From Roseburia sp. (lineage in GTDB: Bacteria > Bacillota > Clostridia > Lachnospirales > Lachnospiraceae), in NCBI GenBank assembly GCA_017937095.1, contig JAGBEG010000017.1, forward strand, positions 62,001 through 126,000: DNA of 64,000 nucleotides, given 5' to 3'. Position 1 is the first letter of the stretch. Each line of letters opens with the position of its first letter. The notes beneath the pieces were generated by a model, which searched no databases, was not told where the DNA came from, and saw nothing but the letters and a program-made list of their open reading frames with translations. This document shows positions 6,697-15,742 of this stretch, piece by piece. A program made the position numbers and the translations under genes.

Positions 6697-8019
6697 ATGA
6701 TTTTTGGAACACCGTCATACTACAGGAAGTTTCGCTGCATTGCGGACCGCTGTAAGGATAGCTGCTGTATCGGCTGGGAGATTGATATTGACGAGGATAC
6801 CTTTGCATATTATAAAAGTGTGGAGGGCACATTTGGCAGACGGCTTTCGGAGCATATGACAGAGGAGGGGCAGAACAGCTTCGCTTTAAGAGAAAACGGC
6901 TGGTGTCCGTTCCTCAACGACCAGAAGCTCTGCGATATCTGTATCGAGCTGGGCGAGGAAGCGCTCTGCGAGGTGTGCACGGAGTACCCGCGTTTTACGA
7001 TGGAATATGAAAATGTCAGGGAGAAGGTTTTAAGCCTCTCCTGCGAGGAGGTCGGGCGCATCCTGTTTTCATCGGCGGAGAAGACGGTATGGGAGGAGAG
7101 GGAACTGCCGGATTTCTGCGCTGATGCGGAAGATGCTGCTTGGGAAGCCGGGTACGCCGGGGAAGAAGACGCTGCGTGGGATGTCGGGGATGACGAAGAA
7201 GATGCAGACGAGGGCACGGTCGACGCCGTGTGGCTTCGCGAGGTGCGCGCACGTGCGGTAGAGATTCTGCAGGACCGCACAAAGCCGGTGTTTGTCCGTG
7301 CTGCAGAGTATCTGTGTTATTGTGAGGAAATGCAGCAGGAGCTGCTGAATTTCGGGCTGGTATCTGAGGAGCGGCTAGTGTCTAAGGAGCGGAAGACATC
7401 CGGGGAGAAGACGTCAGTCTGTGGACGAACGGAGACTGCAGGCAGAGCGTGTGCAGGAGATGGGCAAAAAGCAACGCCGGACCGGAAGCAGGCATGGCAG
7501 CGGTGGTGCGGCGGTGAAACGGCAGAGGATGCATATGAGGCGTTCCTTTTGCGCATGGAGCGCTTCGGACAGCTTGAGGTTTTAGATGCGGCGTGGGAGA
7601 CACAAAAGGAACAGCTCCTACATACCTTTACAAGGGAAAACTATCTTGCGGTCATGTGTGAGTTCTGGCAGAGCCGCAGACAGTTTGAATATGAGTATGA
7701 GCATTTGCTCGTGTATTTTACATATCGGTATTTTATGCGCGCGTACTATGACAATCAGATTCTTGCTAAGGCGCAGTTTGCGGTGGCAAGCGTGATTATG
7801 ATCCGGGATATGGATGTACTGCGCTATTTGCAGAACGAACGCTGTTTTTCGTTGGACGACCGGATTGAAACGGCGAAGCTCTATTCGAGGGAGGTCGAAC
7901 ACTCGGAGGAGAATATGGAGCTTTTGGCGGAGGATTTTGGATTTGAGGAAATTTTCTCCGCAGAGAGCCTGTGTCAGGCATTGCTCGCCTGCGGGGCAGA
8001 GCAGGCAGAAACAAGGTGA
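6697..8019 (+). CDS. FliB-family (flagellin lysine-N-methylase-like) protein
   Basis: A 440-residue protein with the cysteine-rich N-terminus of the FliB family: FRCIADRCKDSCCIGWEIDI at about residues 11-30, then CDICIELGEEALCEVC TEYPRF. FliB methylates lysines of flagellin in Salmonella and probably carries an iron-sulfur cluster; many Clostridia carry homologues away from flagellar genes. Residues about 140-175 are an acidic, alanine-rich insertion and 225-270 a low-complexity K/E/T-rich stretch, both likely disordered and variable. No flagellar gene is nearby, so its substrate is open. Ribosome binding site GAGGAGAG precedes the start. Confidence 0.8.
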   Translation: MIFGTPSYYRKFRCIADRCKDSCCIGWEIDIDEDTFAYYKSVEGTFGRRLSEHMTEEGQNSFALRENGWCPFLNDQKLCDICIELGEEALCEVCTEYPRFTMEYENVREKVLSLSCEEVGRILFSSAEKTVWEERELPDFCADAEDAAWEAGYAGEEDAAWDVGDDEEDADEGTVDAVWLREVRARAVEILQDRTKPVFVRAAEYLCYCEEMQQELLNFGLVSEERLVSKERKTSGEKTSVCGRTETAGRACAGDGQKATPDRKQAWQRWCGGETAEDAYEAFLLRMERFGQLEVLDAAWETQKEQLLHTFTRENYLAVMCEFWQSRRQFEYEYEHLLVYFTYRYFMRAYYDNQILAKAQFAVASVIMIRDMDVLRYLQNERCFSLDDRIETAKLYSREVEHSEENMELLAEDFGFEEIFSAESLCQALLACGAEQAETR

Positions 8020-8053
8020 CAGAGAAGCATAAAATAAAAAAGGAGGATATACA

Positions 8054-8677
8054 ATGAAGGTTATTTTGGTAAACGGAAGCCCGAAGGAAAAGGGATGTAC
8101 GTACACGGCGCTTTGCGAGGTGGCAGGCGCGCTTGAGAAAAACGGAATTGAGACGGAAATCTTTCAGGTAGGTGCAAAACCGATAGCGGGCTGCATCGGC
8201 TGTGGAGCCTGTTCGAAGACCGGAAAATGCTTTGTGGATGACGGGGTCAATGAATTTGTGGAGAAGGCAAAGGCTGCGGACGGATTTGTTTTTGGCTCTC
8301 CGGTACATTATGCGGCGGCGTCCGGTGCGCTGACCTCATTTCTGGACCGCGCGTTTTATGGCAAGGGCGCGGTGTTTGCGGGAAAGCCGGGTGCGGCAAT
8401 CGTAAGCTGCAGACGCGGCGGCGCTTCGGCGGCATTCGACCAGTTGAATAAGTATTTTACGATCAGCAATATGCCGGTGGTCTCTTCGCAGTACTGGAAT
8501 CAGGTGCACGGCAATACCCCCGAAGAGGTGCGAAAGGATGCGGAAGGGATGCAGACCATGCGCACGCTCGGAAACAACATGGCATGGCTGTTAAAATGTA
8601 TCGAGGCGGGAGCGGCAGCAGGAATCACATTCCCGGAGCGTGAGCCGGCAGTTAAGACGAATTTTATCCGTGAGTGA
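8054..8677 (+). CDS. NAD(P)H-dependent FMN reductase, flavodoxin fold
   Basis: A 207-residue protein starting with the flavin-phosphate loop VNGSPKEKGCTYTAL and carrying a CIGCGACSKTGKC segment near residue 50, as in iron-sulfur flavoproteins and multimeric flavodoxin WrbA-like reductases. FGSPVHYAAASGALTSFLDRA is the second flavin loop. It probably passes electrons from NAD(P)H or ferredoxin to quinones or other acceptors in the cytoplasm. It follows the FliB-like gene by 34 bases with an AAGGAGG ribosome binding site, so co-transcription is likely. The exact substrate is unknown. Confidence 0.85.
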   Translation: MKVILVNGSPKEKGCTYTALCEVAGALEKNGIETEIFQVGAKPIAGCIGCGACSKTGKCFVDDGVNEFVEKAKAADGFVFGSPVHYAAASGALTSFLDRAFYGKGAVFAGKPGAAIVSCRRGGASAAFDQLNKYFTISNMPVVSSQYWNQVHGNTPEEVRKDAEGMQTMRTLGNNMAWLLKCIEAGAAAGITFPEREPAVKTNFIRE

Positions 8678-8873
8678 TAAAATATGTTTGATTCATAGTT
8701 GAAAAAATTTTTTTTGCCATATTACGTTGCCAGAAAGTTCCATTTTTTGGAGAAAATGCATAAAAATTAAGACAATTTTAAAACACAGCACCGTATATCT
8801 GCGGTAAGATAGAAACAGAACGCTAAGGAGAAGCGGAAAACAGACAAAAGCGGATAGGGGAACAGAAGAGCAT

Positions 8874-9626
8874 ATGCGGTACGAGGAAGAGGAGAACTTA
8901 AGGGAAGAGGAGAGACGCAGATACGAGGAGCGGAGACGGCAAAGGCGAAAGCGGCTAAGACGCCGGAGGAGGATAAAAATCGCGCTTATCATCAGTGTAC
9001 CGGTTCTGGCGGTTATTTTGGTATCCGGCATCGTGCACTGGGTCAGAGGACGGATGGAAGAGGAGCCGGTGATGGCGTATGATGTGAAATACATAGCGGA
9101 AGCGCCGGATTATCAGGTGGAGCTTTTGGATTACAACGAATACTCAAGACCCGGAACCGCGCTTCCCACTGTGAAGGGAATTGTGGTGCATTACACGGCA
9201 AATCCGGGGACGACGGCGGAACAGAACCGGAATTATTTTAACGGACTCAAAGAATCCGGCGAGACGTATGCGAGCAGCCATTTTGTAATCGGGATGCAGG
9301 GGGAAATCGTGCAGTGCATTCCGTGCAATGAAATCGCCTATGCATCCAATGAGAGAAATGAAGATACGATTTCCATCGAGTGCTGCATACCGGACGAGAC
9401 GGGCAAATTTACCGATGAGACGTATCAGTCGCTTGTCGCGCTCACAACGTGGCTGATGGGGCGTTATGAATTGGGAACGGACGATGTGATCCGTCACTAC
9501 GACGTGACCGGAAAAGCGTGTCCGAAATATTATGTGGAGCACGAGCAGGAATGGCTTGCATTTAAGGAAGATCTGCTTTCTTACATCGACGCGAATGGTA
9601 TTGCCAAAAATGAGGAAATACAGTAG
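8874..9626 (+). CDS. Membrane-anchored N-acetylmuramoyl-L-alanine amidase (Amidase_2)
   Basis: A 250-residue protein with an unusually basic and acidic N-terminal tail (about 35 residues rich in E and R), one membrane anchor (IALIISVPVLAVILVSGIV, about residues 36-55) and a T7-lysozyme-like amidase domain outside the membrane. Zinc ligands are visible: H in VVHYTANPG, H and C in RHYDVTGKACPKY. It would cut the bond between muramic acid and the stem peptide of peptidoglycan. The charged cytoplasmic tail is odd and could bind a partner or nucleic acid; that is speculation. The 8678-8873 spacer shows no clear promoter or gene. Confidence 0.9.
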   Translation: MRYEEEENLREEERRRYEERRRQRRKRLRRRRRIKIALIISVPVLAVILVSGIVHWVRGRMEEEPVMAYDVKYIAEAPDYQVELLDYNEYSRPGTALPTVKGIVVHYTANPGTTAEQNRNYFNGLKESGETYASSHFVIGMQGEIVQCIPCNEIAYASNERNEDTISIECCIPDETGKFTDETYQSLVALTTWLMGRYELGTDDVIRHYDVTGKACPKYYVEHEQEWLAFKEDLLSYIDANGIAKNEEIQ

Positions 9627-9672
9627 AATACCAGTATAAATGGTATGAAAATGCCGATGAGAGGAAAGCAAA

Positions 9673-12324
9673 ATGGCGTTTGCAATCAAGGAAAAAGAGG
9701 AAAGCGGACAGAATCCGGATATGGAGTTGTTGGACGCATCGCTGATGCAGAATCTGCAGGATCGATTTTGTGATGCCAACAATGTCTACCTTGTATGTTT
9801 AAGTAAAAAGCGGGGAGTTATCACCAAAGCGTATGGTTCCAGAGAAGAGCTTGCCTATATTCACGGACTTGTGGATATGGACAAGCATATTTTGCTTATG
9901 AACAAGCTGACAGACAATGGAATCGAAAGTGTGCTCGAGGAGGACTGCGGCAAAGACTTTGTGAAAATGTGCGGGGTTTCTATCAAGATCAGCGGGCAGA
10001 CAGCGGCGACGTGGATTGTGATCGGCGTTATGGAACATGCAAATGAAGAGGTTCCGGACTATATTATGCGCACGACCCCGGAGCGTTATTACAAGTCTCT
10101 GGAATTTCTGGAGACGCTTTCAAGACAGATGTTCGCGGTCAAGATGGAAGAACTTCTGGCGCAGGAGGCGTTTCTTAAGAGCAGGGAATCTGAGACGCAG
10201 ATGGAGGCGGAGCTTCACCGGAATGAGGTGATGACGTCTGTCGTAAAGATGCTGGAATCCGAAAATTCATTTGACAAGATCGTCGATGACATTCTGGAGG
10301 AGGCATGCGGTTATCTGGAGGTCTCGGCAGGTGCGCTTTTGCGCAGGGGCAAGGCGGGGCAGTCGGTGGAGATGCTCTGTGAATATACTCTGCCGGAGAC
10401 GGAACCCGCGATCACAAGATGGGCGGATATGCCTATGGACGAGGTTCCCTTTTTTAATGGCAAGCCGTATATGATATCGACGAATACAATGATGCCTGAG
10501 GATTTCCGCCGTTTTTTTGAGCGGGAAAAGCTGCGCGCGGGTATTTTCCTGCCGATTGAGGTCAACGGAAGTGCGGAGATGTATCTTTGCTTCGTAGAGA
10601 AGCGGACGGAGCGGAACTGGAACATGGGAGACATCAAGTTCGTCAACGATGTCAAACGCGTCATCCAGAGTATTCTTGTAAAGCGGATCGCGAAAAATTC
10701 GCTGGCAAGCTCTTATGCATCCTTAAAAGCCATTCTGGAAAATATGGGCTGCGGCATCTATGTAAAGGACCCCGTCAGTGAGCAGATTCTCTACGCGAAC
10801 CAGCGTCTTCAGGAATTTCTTCCTGCCGGAGCAGGTACGGAGGTGTTGGAGGAGTATCTTAAGGGGGCGGAAGAAGGCGGTACGGACGGTTGCTTCCGTG
10901 AGATTTATCTTGAGGGTGAGAAGCGATGGTTCGATTATCACAGGACAGATATTAACTGGGTGGACGGAAGAAATGTATACTTGTATACACTCTATGAAGT
11001 TACGGATAAGAAGCTGTATCAGCAGAAGATTGAACGTCAGGCGAATAATGATTTTCTGACGGGACTTTATAACAGGATGCGGTGCGAGCAGGATCTGCAG
11101 CATTACATAGAGCAGACGAAAGAGACCGGAGGCGAGGGTGCGCTTCTTTATATTGATCTGGATGATTTCAAGCATATCAATGACGGGCTGGGACACCAGT
11201 ACGGGGATATCCTTCTTAAGAATATCTCGGACAGCCTAAAGCAGATTCCGGGAGTGGAGAACAACTGCTACCGCATGGGAGGCGACGAGTTCATTATTAT
11301 TCTTACACATCATCAGATTATGCGTCTGCAGCAGATTTTAGAGGAGATACGCACGCTCTTTTCACGCCCGTGGATGCTTAAGGGAACGGATTATTACTGC
11401 ACGATGAGTATGGGCGTCGTGCGCTTCCCGACGGACGGCGACACCGTGGAGGAGCTGATCAAGAAGGCGGATATTGCGCTGTACGCAGCGAAATGCTCCG
11501 GCAAGAACCGTGTGGAGTTCTATGATGAGAATGTGGAATCCACCTCCTTTAAGCGCCTTGACATGGAGAAAAATATGCGCAACGCGACCCGCAATGCGTT
11601 CACGGAATTTGAGGTGGTCTACCAGCCGATTGTGGATGTGACGAAAGAGGACAGCCCCTGTGTTGGAGCGGAGGCGCTTATTCGCTGGAACTCCGGGGAG
11701 CTCGGCCTGATTTCACCGACCGATTTCATCCCGTTAGCGGAATATCTGGGACTGATCAATCCGATTGGGGACTATGTGTTAAAGGAAGCGTGCAAGCGCT
11801 GTAAATACTGGAATGACATGGGGCATCCGGAGTATAAGGTCAATGTCAACCTGTCGGTCGTACAGCTATTGCAGAATGATATTGTCGACAAGGTGCGTGC
11901 TGCGATCAGGGAGACGGGAATCACACCGCAGAATCTCACGCTTGAGGTGACGGAGAGTCTGGCAATCAACGACATGAGCCGTATGAAGATGATACTGGCG
12001 GATATCAGGGCACTTGGTGTGCGCGTTGCGCTGGATGATTTTGGAACGGGCTATTCCTCGCTGAATCATATCCGCGAGATGCCGATTGACGTCATCAAGA
12101 TTGACCGCTGCTTTATCATTGATATCGGAAAGGACGAGTTCTCGGCGGCGTTTGTGAAGATGGTGGCGGAGCTTGCCGGGGCGATCGGTGTGAAAGTGTG
12201 CGTGGAAGGGGTTGAGACGGCGGAGCAGCTCGCGGCGCTAAAGCAGACGCGCATCCAGTTGATTCAGGGGTATTATTTCGGGAAACCGCTGCATAAAGAA
12301 GAGTTTGAACAGAAATATTTATAG
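9673..12324 (+). CDS. GGDEF-EAL cyclic-di-GMP turnover protein
   Basis: An 883-residue cytoplasmic protein. Order: an N-terminal sensor of PocR-like appearance (about 15-130), a short coiled segment, a GAF-like domain (about 200-335), a PAS-like domain (about 345-440), GGDEF (about 450-620) and EAL (about 640-880). The cyclase motif GGDEF is intact at about residue 537. The phosphodiesterase motifs EALIRW, NLTLEVTES, LDDFGTGYSSL and EGVETAEQL are also intact, so both activities are possible. No membrane segment is seen. A PilZ protein at 23540 could be a c-di-GMP reader. An inverted repeat ATACCA-N7-TGGTAT (9628-9646) precedes the gene. Confidence 0.93.
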   Translation: MAFAIKEKEESGQNPDMELLDASLMQNLQDRFCDANNVYLVCLSKKRGVITKAYGSREELAYIHGLVDMDKHILLMNKLTDNGIESVLEEDCGKDFVKMCGVSIKISGQTAATWIVIGVMEHANEEVPDYIMRTTPERYYKSLEFLETLSRQMFAVKMEELLAQEAFLKSRESETQMEAELHRNEVMTSVVKMLESENSFDKIVDDILEEACGYLEVSAGALLRRGKAGQSVEMLCEYTLPETEPAITRWADMPMDEVPFFNGKPYMISTNTMMPEDFRRFFEREKLRAGIFLPIEVNGSAEMYLCFVEKRTERNWNMGDIKFVNDVKRVIQSILVKRIAKNSLASSYASLKAILENMGCGIYVKDPVSEQILYANQRLQEFLPAGAGTEVLEEYLKGAEEGGTDGCFREIYLEGEKRWFDYHRTDINWVDGRNVYLYTLYEVTDKKLYQQKIERQANNDFLTGLYNRMRCEQDLQHYIEQTKETGGEGALLYIDLDDFKHINDGLGHQYGDILLKNISDSLKQIPGVENNCYRMGGDEFIIILTHHQIMRLQQILEEIRTLFSRPWMLKGTDYYCTMSMGVVRFPTDGDTVEELIKKADIALYAAKCSGKNRVEFYDENVESTSFKRLDMEKNMRNATRNAFTEFEVVYQPIVDVTKEDSPCVGAEALIRWNSGELGLISPTDFIPLAEYLGLINPIGDYVLKEACKRCKYWNDMGHPEYKVNVNLSVVQLLQNDIVDKVRAAIRETGITPQNLTLEVTESLAINDMSRMKMILADIRALGVRVALDDFGTGYSSLNHIREMPIDVIKIDRCFIIDIGKDEFSAAFVKMVAELAGAIGVKVCVEGVETAEQLAALKQTRIQLIQGYYFGKPLHKEEFEQKYL

Positions 12325-12376
12325 CTGCATTTAAAGTGCGGCAAAAAATTTCTTCAAAATAATTTGAAAATACCCA

Positions 12377-12405
12377 TTGACATTTTCTAAAGTGTTTGTT
12401 ATTAT
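12377..12405 (+). promoter_or_regulatory. Promoter of the tRNA-Leu pair
   Basis: TTGACA (12377-12382), 17-bp spacer, TATTAT (12400-12405), about 30 bases before the first tRNA. Confidence 0.75.
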
Positions 12406-12435
12406 AATCAAGTCGTCACGAAAGATGACTGATAT

Positions 12436-12520
12436 GCGGAAGTGTCGGAACTGGCAGACGAGCAAGACTAAGGATCTTGTGAGCATTGCGCTCGTGTGGG
12501 TTCAAGTCCCATCTTCCGCA
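12436..12520 (+). tRNA. tRNA-Leu, anticodon AAG
   Basis: Acceptor GCGGAAG pairs with CTTCCGC; anticodon stem CAAGA/TCTTG encloses loop CTAAGGA, giving anticodon AAG. A long variable arm (GAGCATTGCGCTC) and T-loop GGTTCAAGTCC are as expected for a class II leucine tRNA. CCA is not encoded. A34 would need deamination to inosine to read CUC as well as CUU. Confidence 0.95.
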
Positions 12521-12547
12521 TTTTGATTCTCTTTTTGTGAAGATTCT

Positions 12548-12631
12548 GCAGGAGTGGCGGAATTGGCAGACGCGCAGGCTTCAGGTGCCTGTGGTAGCAA
12601 TATCGTGTGGGTTCAAGTCCCATCTCCTGCA
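12548..12631 (+). tRNA. tRNA-Leu, anticodon CAG
   Basis: Acceptor GCAGGAG pairs with CTCCTGC; anticodon stem CAGGC/GCCTG encloses loop TTCAGGT, giving CAG, which reads CUG. Long variable arm present, CCA not encoded. Co-transcribed with the preceding tRNA. Confidence 0.96.
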
Positions 12632-12638
12632 TGTGAAT

Positions 12639-12667
12639 AGGAAGTCTGATAAGGCTTCCTATTTTTT
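12639..12667 (+). terminator. Terminator of the tRNA-Leu pair
   Basis: AGGAAG ... CTTCCT stem followed by ATTTTTT. Confidence 0.8.
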
Positions 12668-12760
12668 GTCGTTTTTGACAAAAATAAAGGAAATCGAGGC
12701 TTGGTATCGAATTATATATATGGAGCCATTGCAGGCGCATGGCGAAAAGAGGAGAATTAC

Positions 12761-13774
12761 ATGTCGATACGAGAGGAAATAGAGAGCATGGAGCGTGAGA
12801 CATTAAGTCCTTACGCGATGCTGAGTGTCAATTCGAGGGGAAGGGAAGTATACGAGGAGCCGTGTGATATACGCCCGGTTTTCCAGAGGGACCGAGACCG
12901 TATTCTGCACAGCAAAGCGTTCCGGCGTCTTAAGAATAAGACGCAGGTATTCCTGACTCCGAAGGGAGACCACTACCGGACAAGGCTTTCACACACGCTG
13001 GAGGTCTCGCAGAATGCGCGGACGATCGCAAAGGCGTTGCGGCTCAATGAAGACCTGGTGGAGGCAATCGCGCTCGGGCATGATATCGGGCACACACCGT
13101 TTGGACATGCAGGTGAATTTGTGCTGAACGGATTGTGCACGGACGGATTCCGGCACAATGAGCAGAGCGTCCGCATTGTGGAGAAGCTTGAGAAGGATGG
13201 CAGGGGTCTGAATCTTACATGGGAGGTGCGGGACGGCATTTTAAACCATCAGTCGAGGCTGATGCCCCATACCCTTGAGGGGAAGATTGTCCGCCTGTCC
13301 GATAAGATTGCCTACATCAATCATGATATTGACGATGCTATCCGCGCACAGGTACTCACAGAGGACGATATTCCGCTGGAACTGAAAAAGACGCTCGGCT
13401 TTACGACGAAGCAGAGGCTTAACACCCTGATCCACAATATTATCATGAACAGCCGGGAGAAGGATGATATCATCATGTCCGCCGAGGTGGAGGAAGCGAT
13501 GATCGACCTTCGGAAGTTCATGTTCGAGAATGTCTATAAGAATCCGGTTGCAAAAGGCGAAGAGGTCAAGGCGAAGGCGATGGTCGAGCAGTTGTTCCAT
13601 TATTACAGAGAACATATCGAGCTGCTTCCGTCAAAGTATCTTCGGATGCTGGACGAAGGGGAGAGCGAGGAACGCGTAGTCTGCGATTACATAGCGGGCA
13701 TGACAGACCAGTACGCGATCACCAAATTCAGTGAGTACTTTCTGCCGCAGGCTTGGCAGGTAGATGGTTATTAA
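12761..13774 (+). CDS. Deoxyguanosinetriphosphate triphosphohydrolase-like HD hydrolase
   Basis: A 337-residue HD-domain phosphohydrolase of the dGTPase type. The metal site is visible: H in TRLSHTLEVSQ and HD in ALGHDIGHTPFGHAGE. Members hydrolyse deoxynucleoside triphosphates to the nucleoside and triphosphate, limiting dNTP pools. The start at 12761 follows AAGAGGAG; in-frame codons upstream lack a ribosome binding site. It sits directly before dnaG, a placement common in Clostridia, and may be expressed with the replication genes. Called dGTPase-like because nucleotide preference varies among homologues of this shorter type. Confidence 0.92.
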   Translation: MSIREEIESMERETLSPYAMLSVNSRGREVYEEPCDIRPVFQRDRDRILHSKAFRRLKNKTQVFLTPKGDHYRTRLSHTLEVSQNARTIAKALRLNEDLVEAIALGHDIGHTPFGHAGEFVLNGLCTDGFRHNEQSVRIVEKLEKDGRGLNLTWEVRDGILNHQSRLMPHTLEGKIVRLSDKIAYINHDIDDAIRAQVLTEDDIPLELKKTLGFTTKQRLNTLIHNIIMNSREKDDIIMSAEVEEAMIDLRKFMFENVYKNPVAKGEEVKAKAMVEQLFHYYREHIELLPSKYLRMLDEGESEERVVCDYIAGMTDQYAITKFSEYFLPQAWQVDGY

Positions 13775-13845
13775 GCCGCAGGCACGCAGCATAAAGCTGC
13801 AGGCAGGTAGACGGCTATTAGACGACTAAGAGAAAGGAGTGCGGG

Positions 13846-15657
13846 ATGCCATTATATTCAGAGGATATCATAGAAGAAGTGCGCTCGCGGAATGACATCG
13901 TGGATGTGATTTCACAGTATGTGCGTCTGACGAGAAAGGGCAGCACCTATTTTGGGCTTTGTCCGTTCCACAACGAGAAGACAGGGTCGTTTTCCGTATC
14001 TCCGAACAAACAGATGTATTACTGCTTTGGATGTCATGCAGGGGGAAATGTGTTTACATTTCTGATGCAGTATGAGAATTTTACCTTCGGGGAGGCGATG
14101 GAGGCGCTCGCCGAGCGCGCCGGAGTGGCGCTGCCAAGACAGGAGTACTCGGCGGCGCAGCGGATGGAAGCGGATAGGCGGGCGCGGCTTCTTGAAATCA
14201 ATAAGGAGGCGGCAAAGTATTTTTACATGCTGCTGCGCAGTGAGCGGGGAAAACACGCCATGGCGTATTTTAAGAAGCGTGAGCTTTCCGATGAGACGAT
14301 CAAGAAGTTCGGGCTGGGCTGTTCCGACCAGTACAGCGACGATCTGTACCGCTATCTGCGCAAGAAGGGATATGAGGATGAGATTCTAAAGGACTCCGGT
14401 CTTGTGACGATCGATGAGCGCCGGGGCGGTTACGATAAATTCTGGAACCGGGCAATGTTCCCGATTATGGATGTACATAATAAGGTCATCGGTTTTGGCG
14501 GACGTGTCATGGGAGACGGAGAGCCAAAGTACCTCAATTCTCCCGAGACGAAGATTTTCGACAAGAGCCGCAATCTCTACGGGCTTAATTTTGCAAGGGC
14601 GACGAAAAAGCCGCAGCTTCTTTTGTGCGAGGGCTATATGGATGTGATCGCCCTGCATCAGGCGGGCTTTGACAATGCGGTCGCATCGCTTGGAACAGCG
14701 CTTACGAGCGGTCACGCCAATCTGCTGAAACGCTATACGAAGGATGTGTATCTGACCTACGACAGCGACGGCGCGGGCGTCAATGCGGCACTCCGTGCGA
14801 TTCCGATCTTAAAGGAGGTCGGCATTACCACGAAGGTCATTAACATGAAGCCGTACAAGGATCCCGATGAATTTATCAAGGCGCTTGGAGCGGAAGCGTA
14901 TCAGGAGCGGATCGATCAGGCGGAGAACAGCTTCCTGTTCGAGGTGCGTATCTTAGAGCAGCAGTATGATATGCATGATCCGGAGAGCAAGACCGCATTC
15001 TATAATGAACTGGCGAAGAAGCTCTGCGGATTTTCCGAAAAGCTTGAGCGCGACAATTACATTGAGGCGGTCGCGGCGAAGTATATGATCGCCACGGAGG
15101 ATCTGAGGCGGCTCGTCAATCAATATGGTCTGAAAGCCGGACTTGCGGGAGGCTCTTCGGGAAACAGCGATAAACAGCAGAGCGGTATCTATGGGAACGA
15201 GAAGAATAAGGGCAGGAAGAAAGAGGACGGAATGAAGCAGTCCCAGAAGCTTTTGCTCACATGGCTCATTGAGAATACCGGGCTGTTTCAGAAAATAAAG
15301 AAATATATTACGCCGGCGGATTTTACGGAGGAGATTTACCACAGGGTGGCGGAACTGCTCTTTGCCCAGTATGAGGAGACCGGGACGGTCAATCCGGCAA
15401 AGATTGTCAGCATGTTCGAGAATGAAGAAGAACAGCGCGAGATCGCGGGTCTTTTTAATGCCACGATTCCTGCCGCCGCGACAAAAGAAGACAGGGATAA
15501 GGCGCTCAAGGAGACGATTGTCCGGATCAAGGAGAACAGCATCAACCACCGCTCAAAGGAGCTTGCACCGACCGACATGGAAGGACTGATGAAGATCGTG
15601 CAGGATAAAAAGGCGCTGGAGGAGCTGGAGAGGATGCATATTTCGATGGATAGCTGA
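13846..15657 (+). CDS. dnaG: DNA primase
   Basis: A 603-residue primase that makes RNA primers at the replication fork. The N-terminal zinc-binding domain is seen in CPFHNEKTGSFSV and YYCFGCHAGG (about residues 40-62). The TOPRIM catalytic core has LLCEGYMDVIALH and YDSDGAG. The C-terminal third binds DnaB helicase and is divergent, with a low-complexity linker at about 435-465. It is followed by rpoD, the usual Firmicutes macromolecular-synthesis order. Ribosome binding site AGAAAGGAG. Confidence 0.97.
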   Translation: MPLYSEDIIEEVRSRNDIVDVISQYVRLTRKGSTYFGLCPFHNEKTGSFSVSPNKQMYYCFGCHAGGNVFTFLMQYENFTFGEAMEALAERAGVALPRQEYSAAQRMEADRRARLLEINKEAAKYFYMLLRSERGKHAMAYFKKRELSDETIKKFGLGCSDQYSDDLYRYLRKKGYEDEILKDSGLVTIDERRGGYDKFWNRAMFPIMDVHNKVIGFGGRVMGDGEPKYLNSPETKIFDKSRNLYGLNFARATKKPQLLLCEGYMDVIALHQAGFDNAVASLGTALTSGHANLLKRYTKDVYLTYDSDGAGVNAALRAIPILKEVGITTKVINMKPYKDPDEFIKALGAEAYQERIDQAENSFLFEVRILEQQYDMHDPESKTAFYNELAKKLCGFSEKLERDNYIEAVAAKYMIATEDLRRLVNQYGLKAGLAGGSSGNSDKQQSGIYGNEKNKGRKKEDGMKQSQKLLLTWLIENTGLFQKIKKYITPADFTEEIYHRVAELLFAQYEETGTVNPAKIVSMFENEEEQREIAGLFNATIPAAATKEDRDKALKETIVRIKENSINHRSKELAPTDMEGLMKIVQDKKALEELERMHISMDS

Positions 15658-15742
15658 GAAAATGCGAGAGGATAGCAATCTGTGGTTTAAAATCCACAAT
15701 TAAGGACAAAATAGTAACGAACTATGAGAGGATGAAGCGAAA

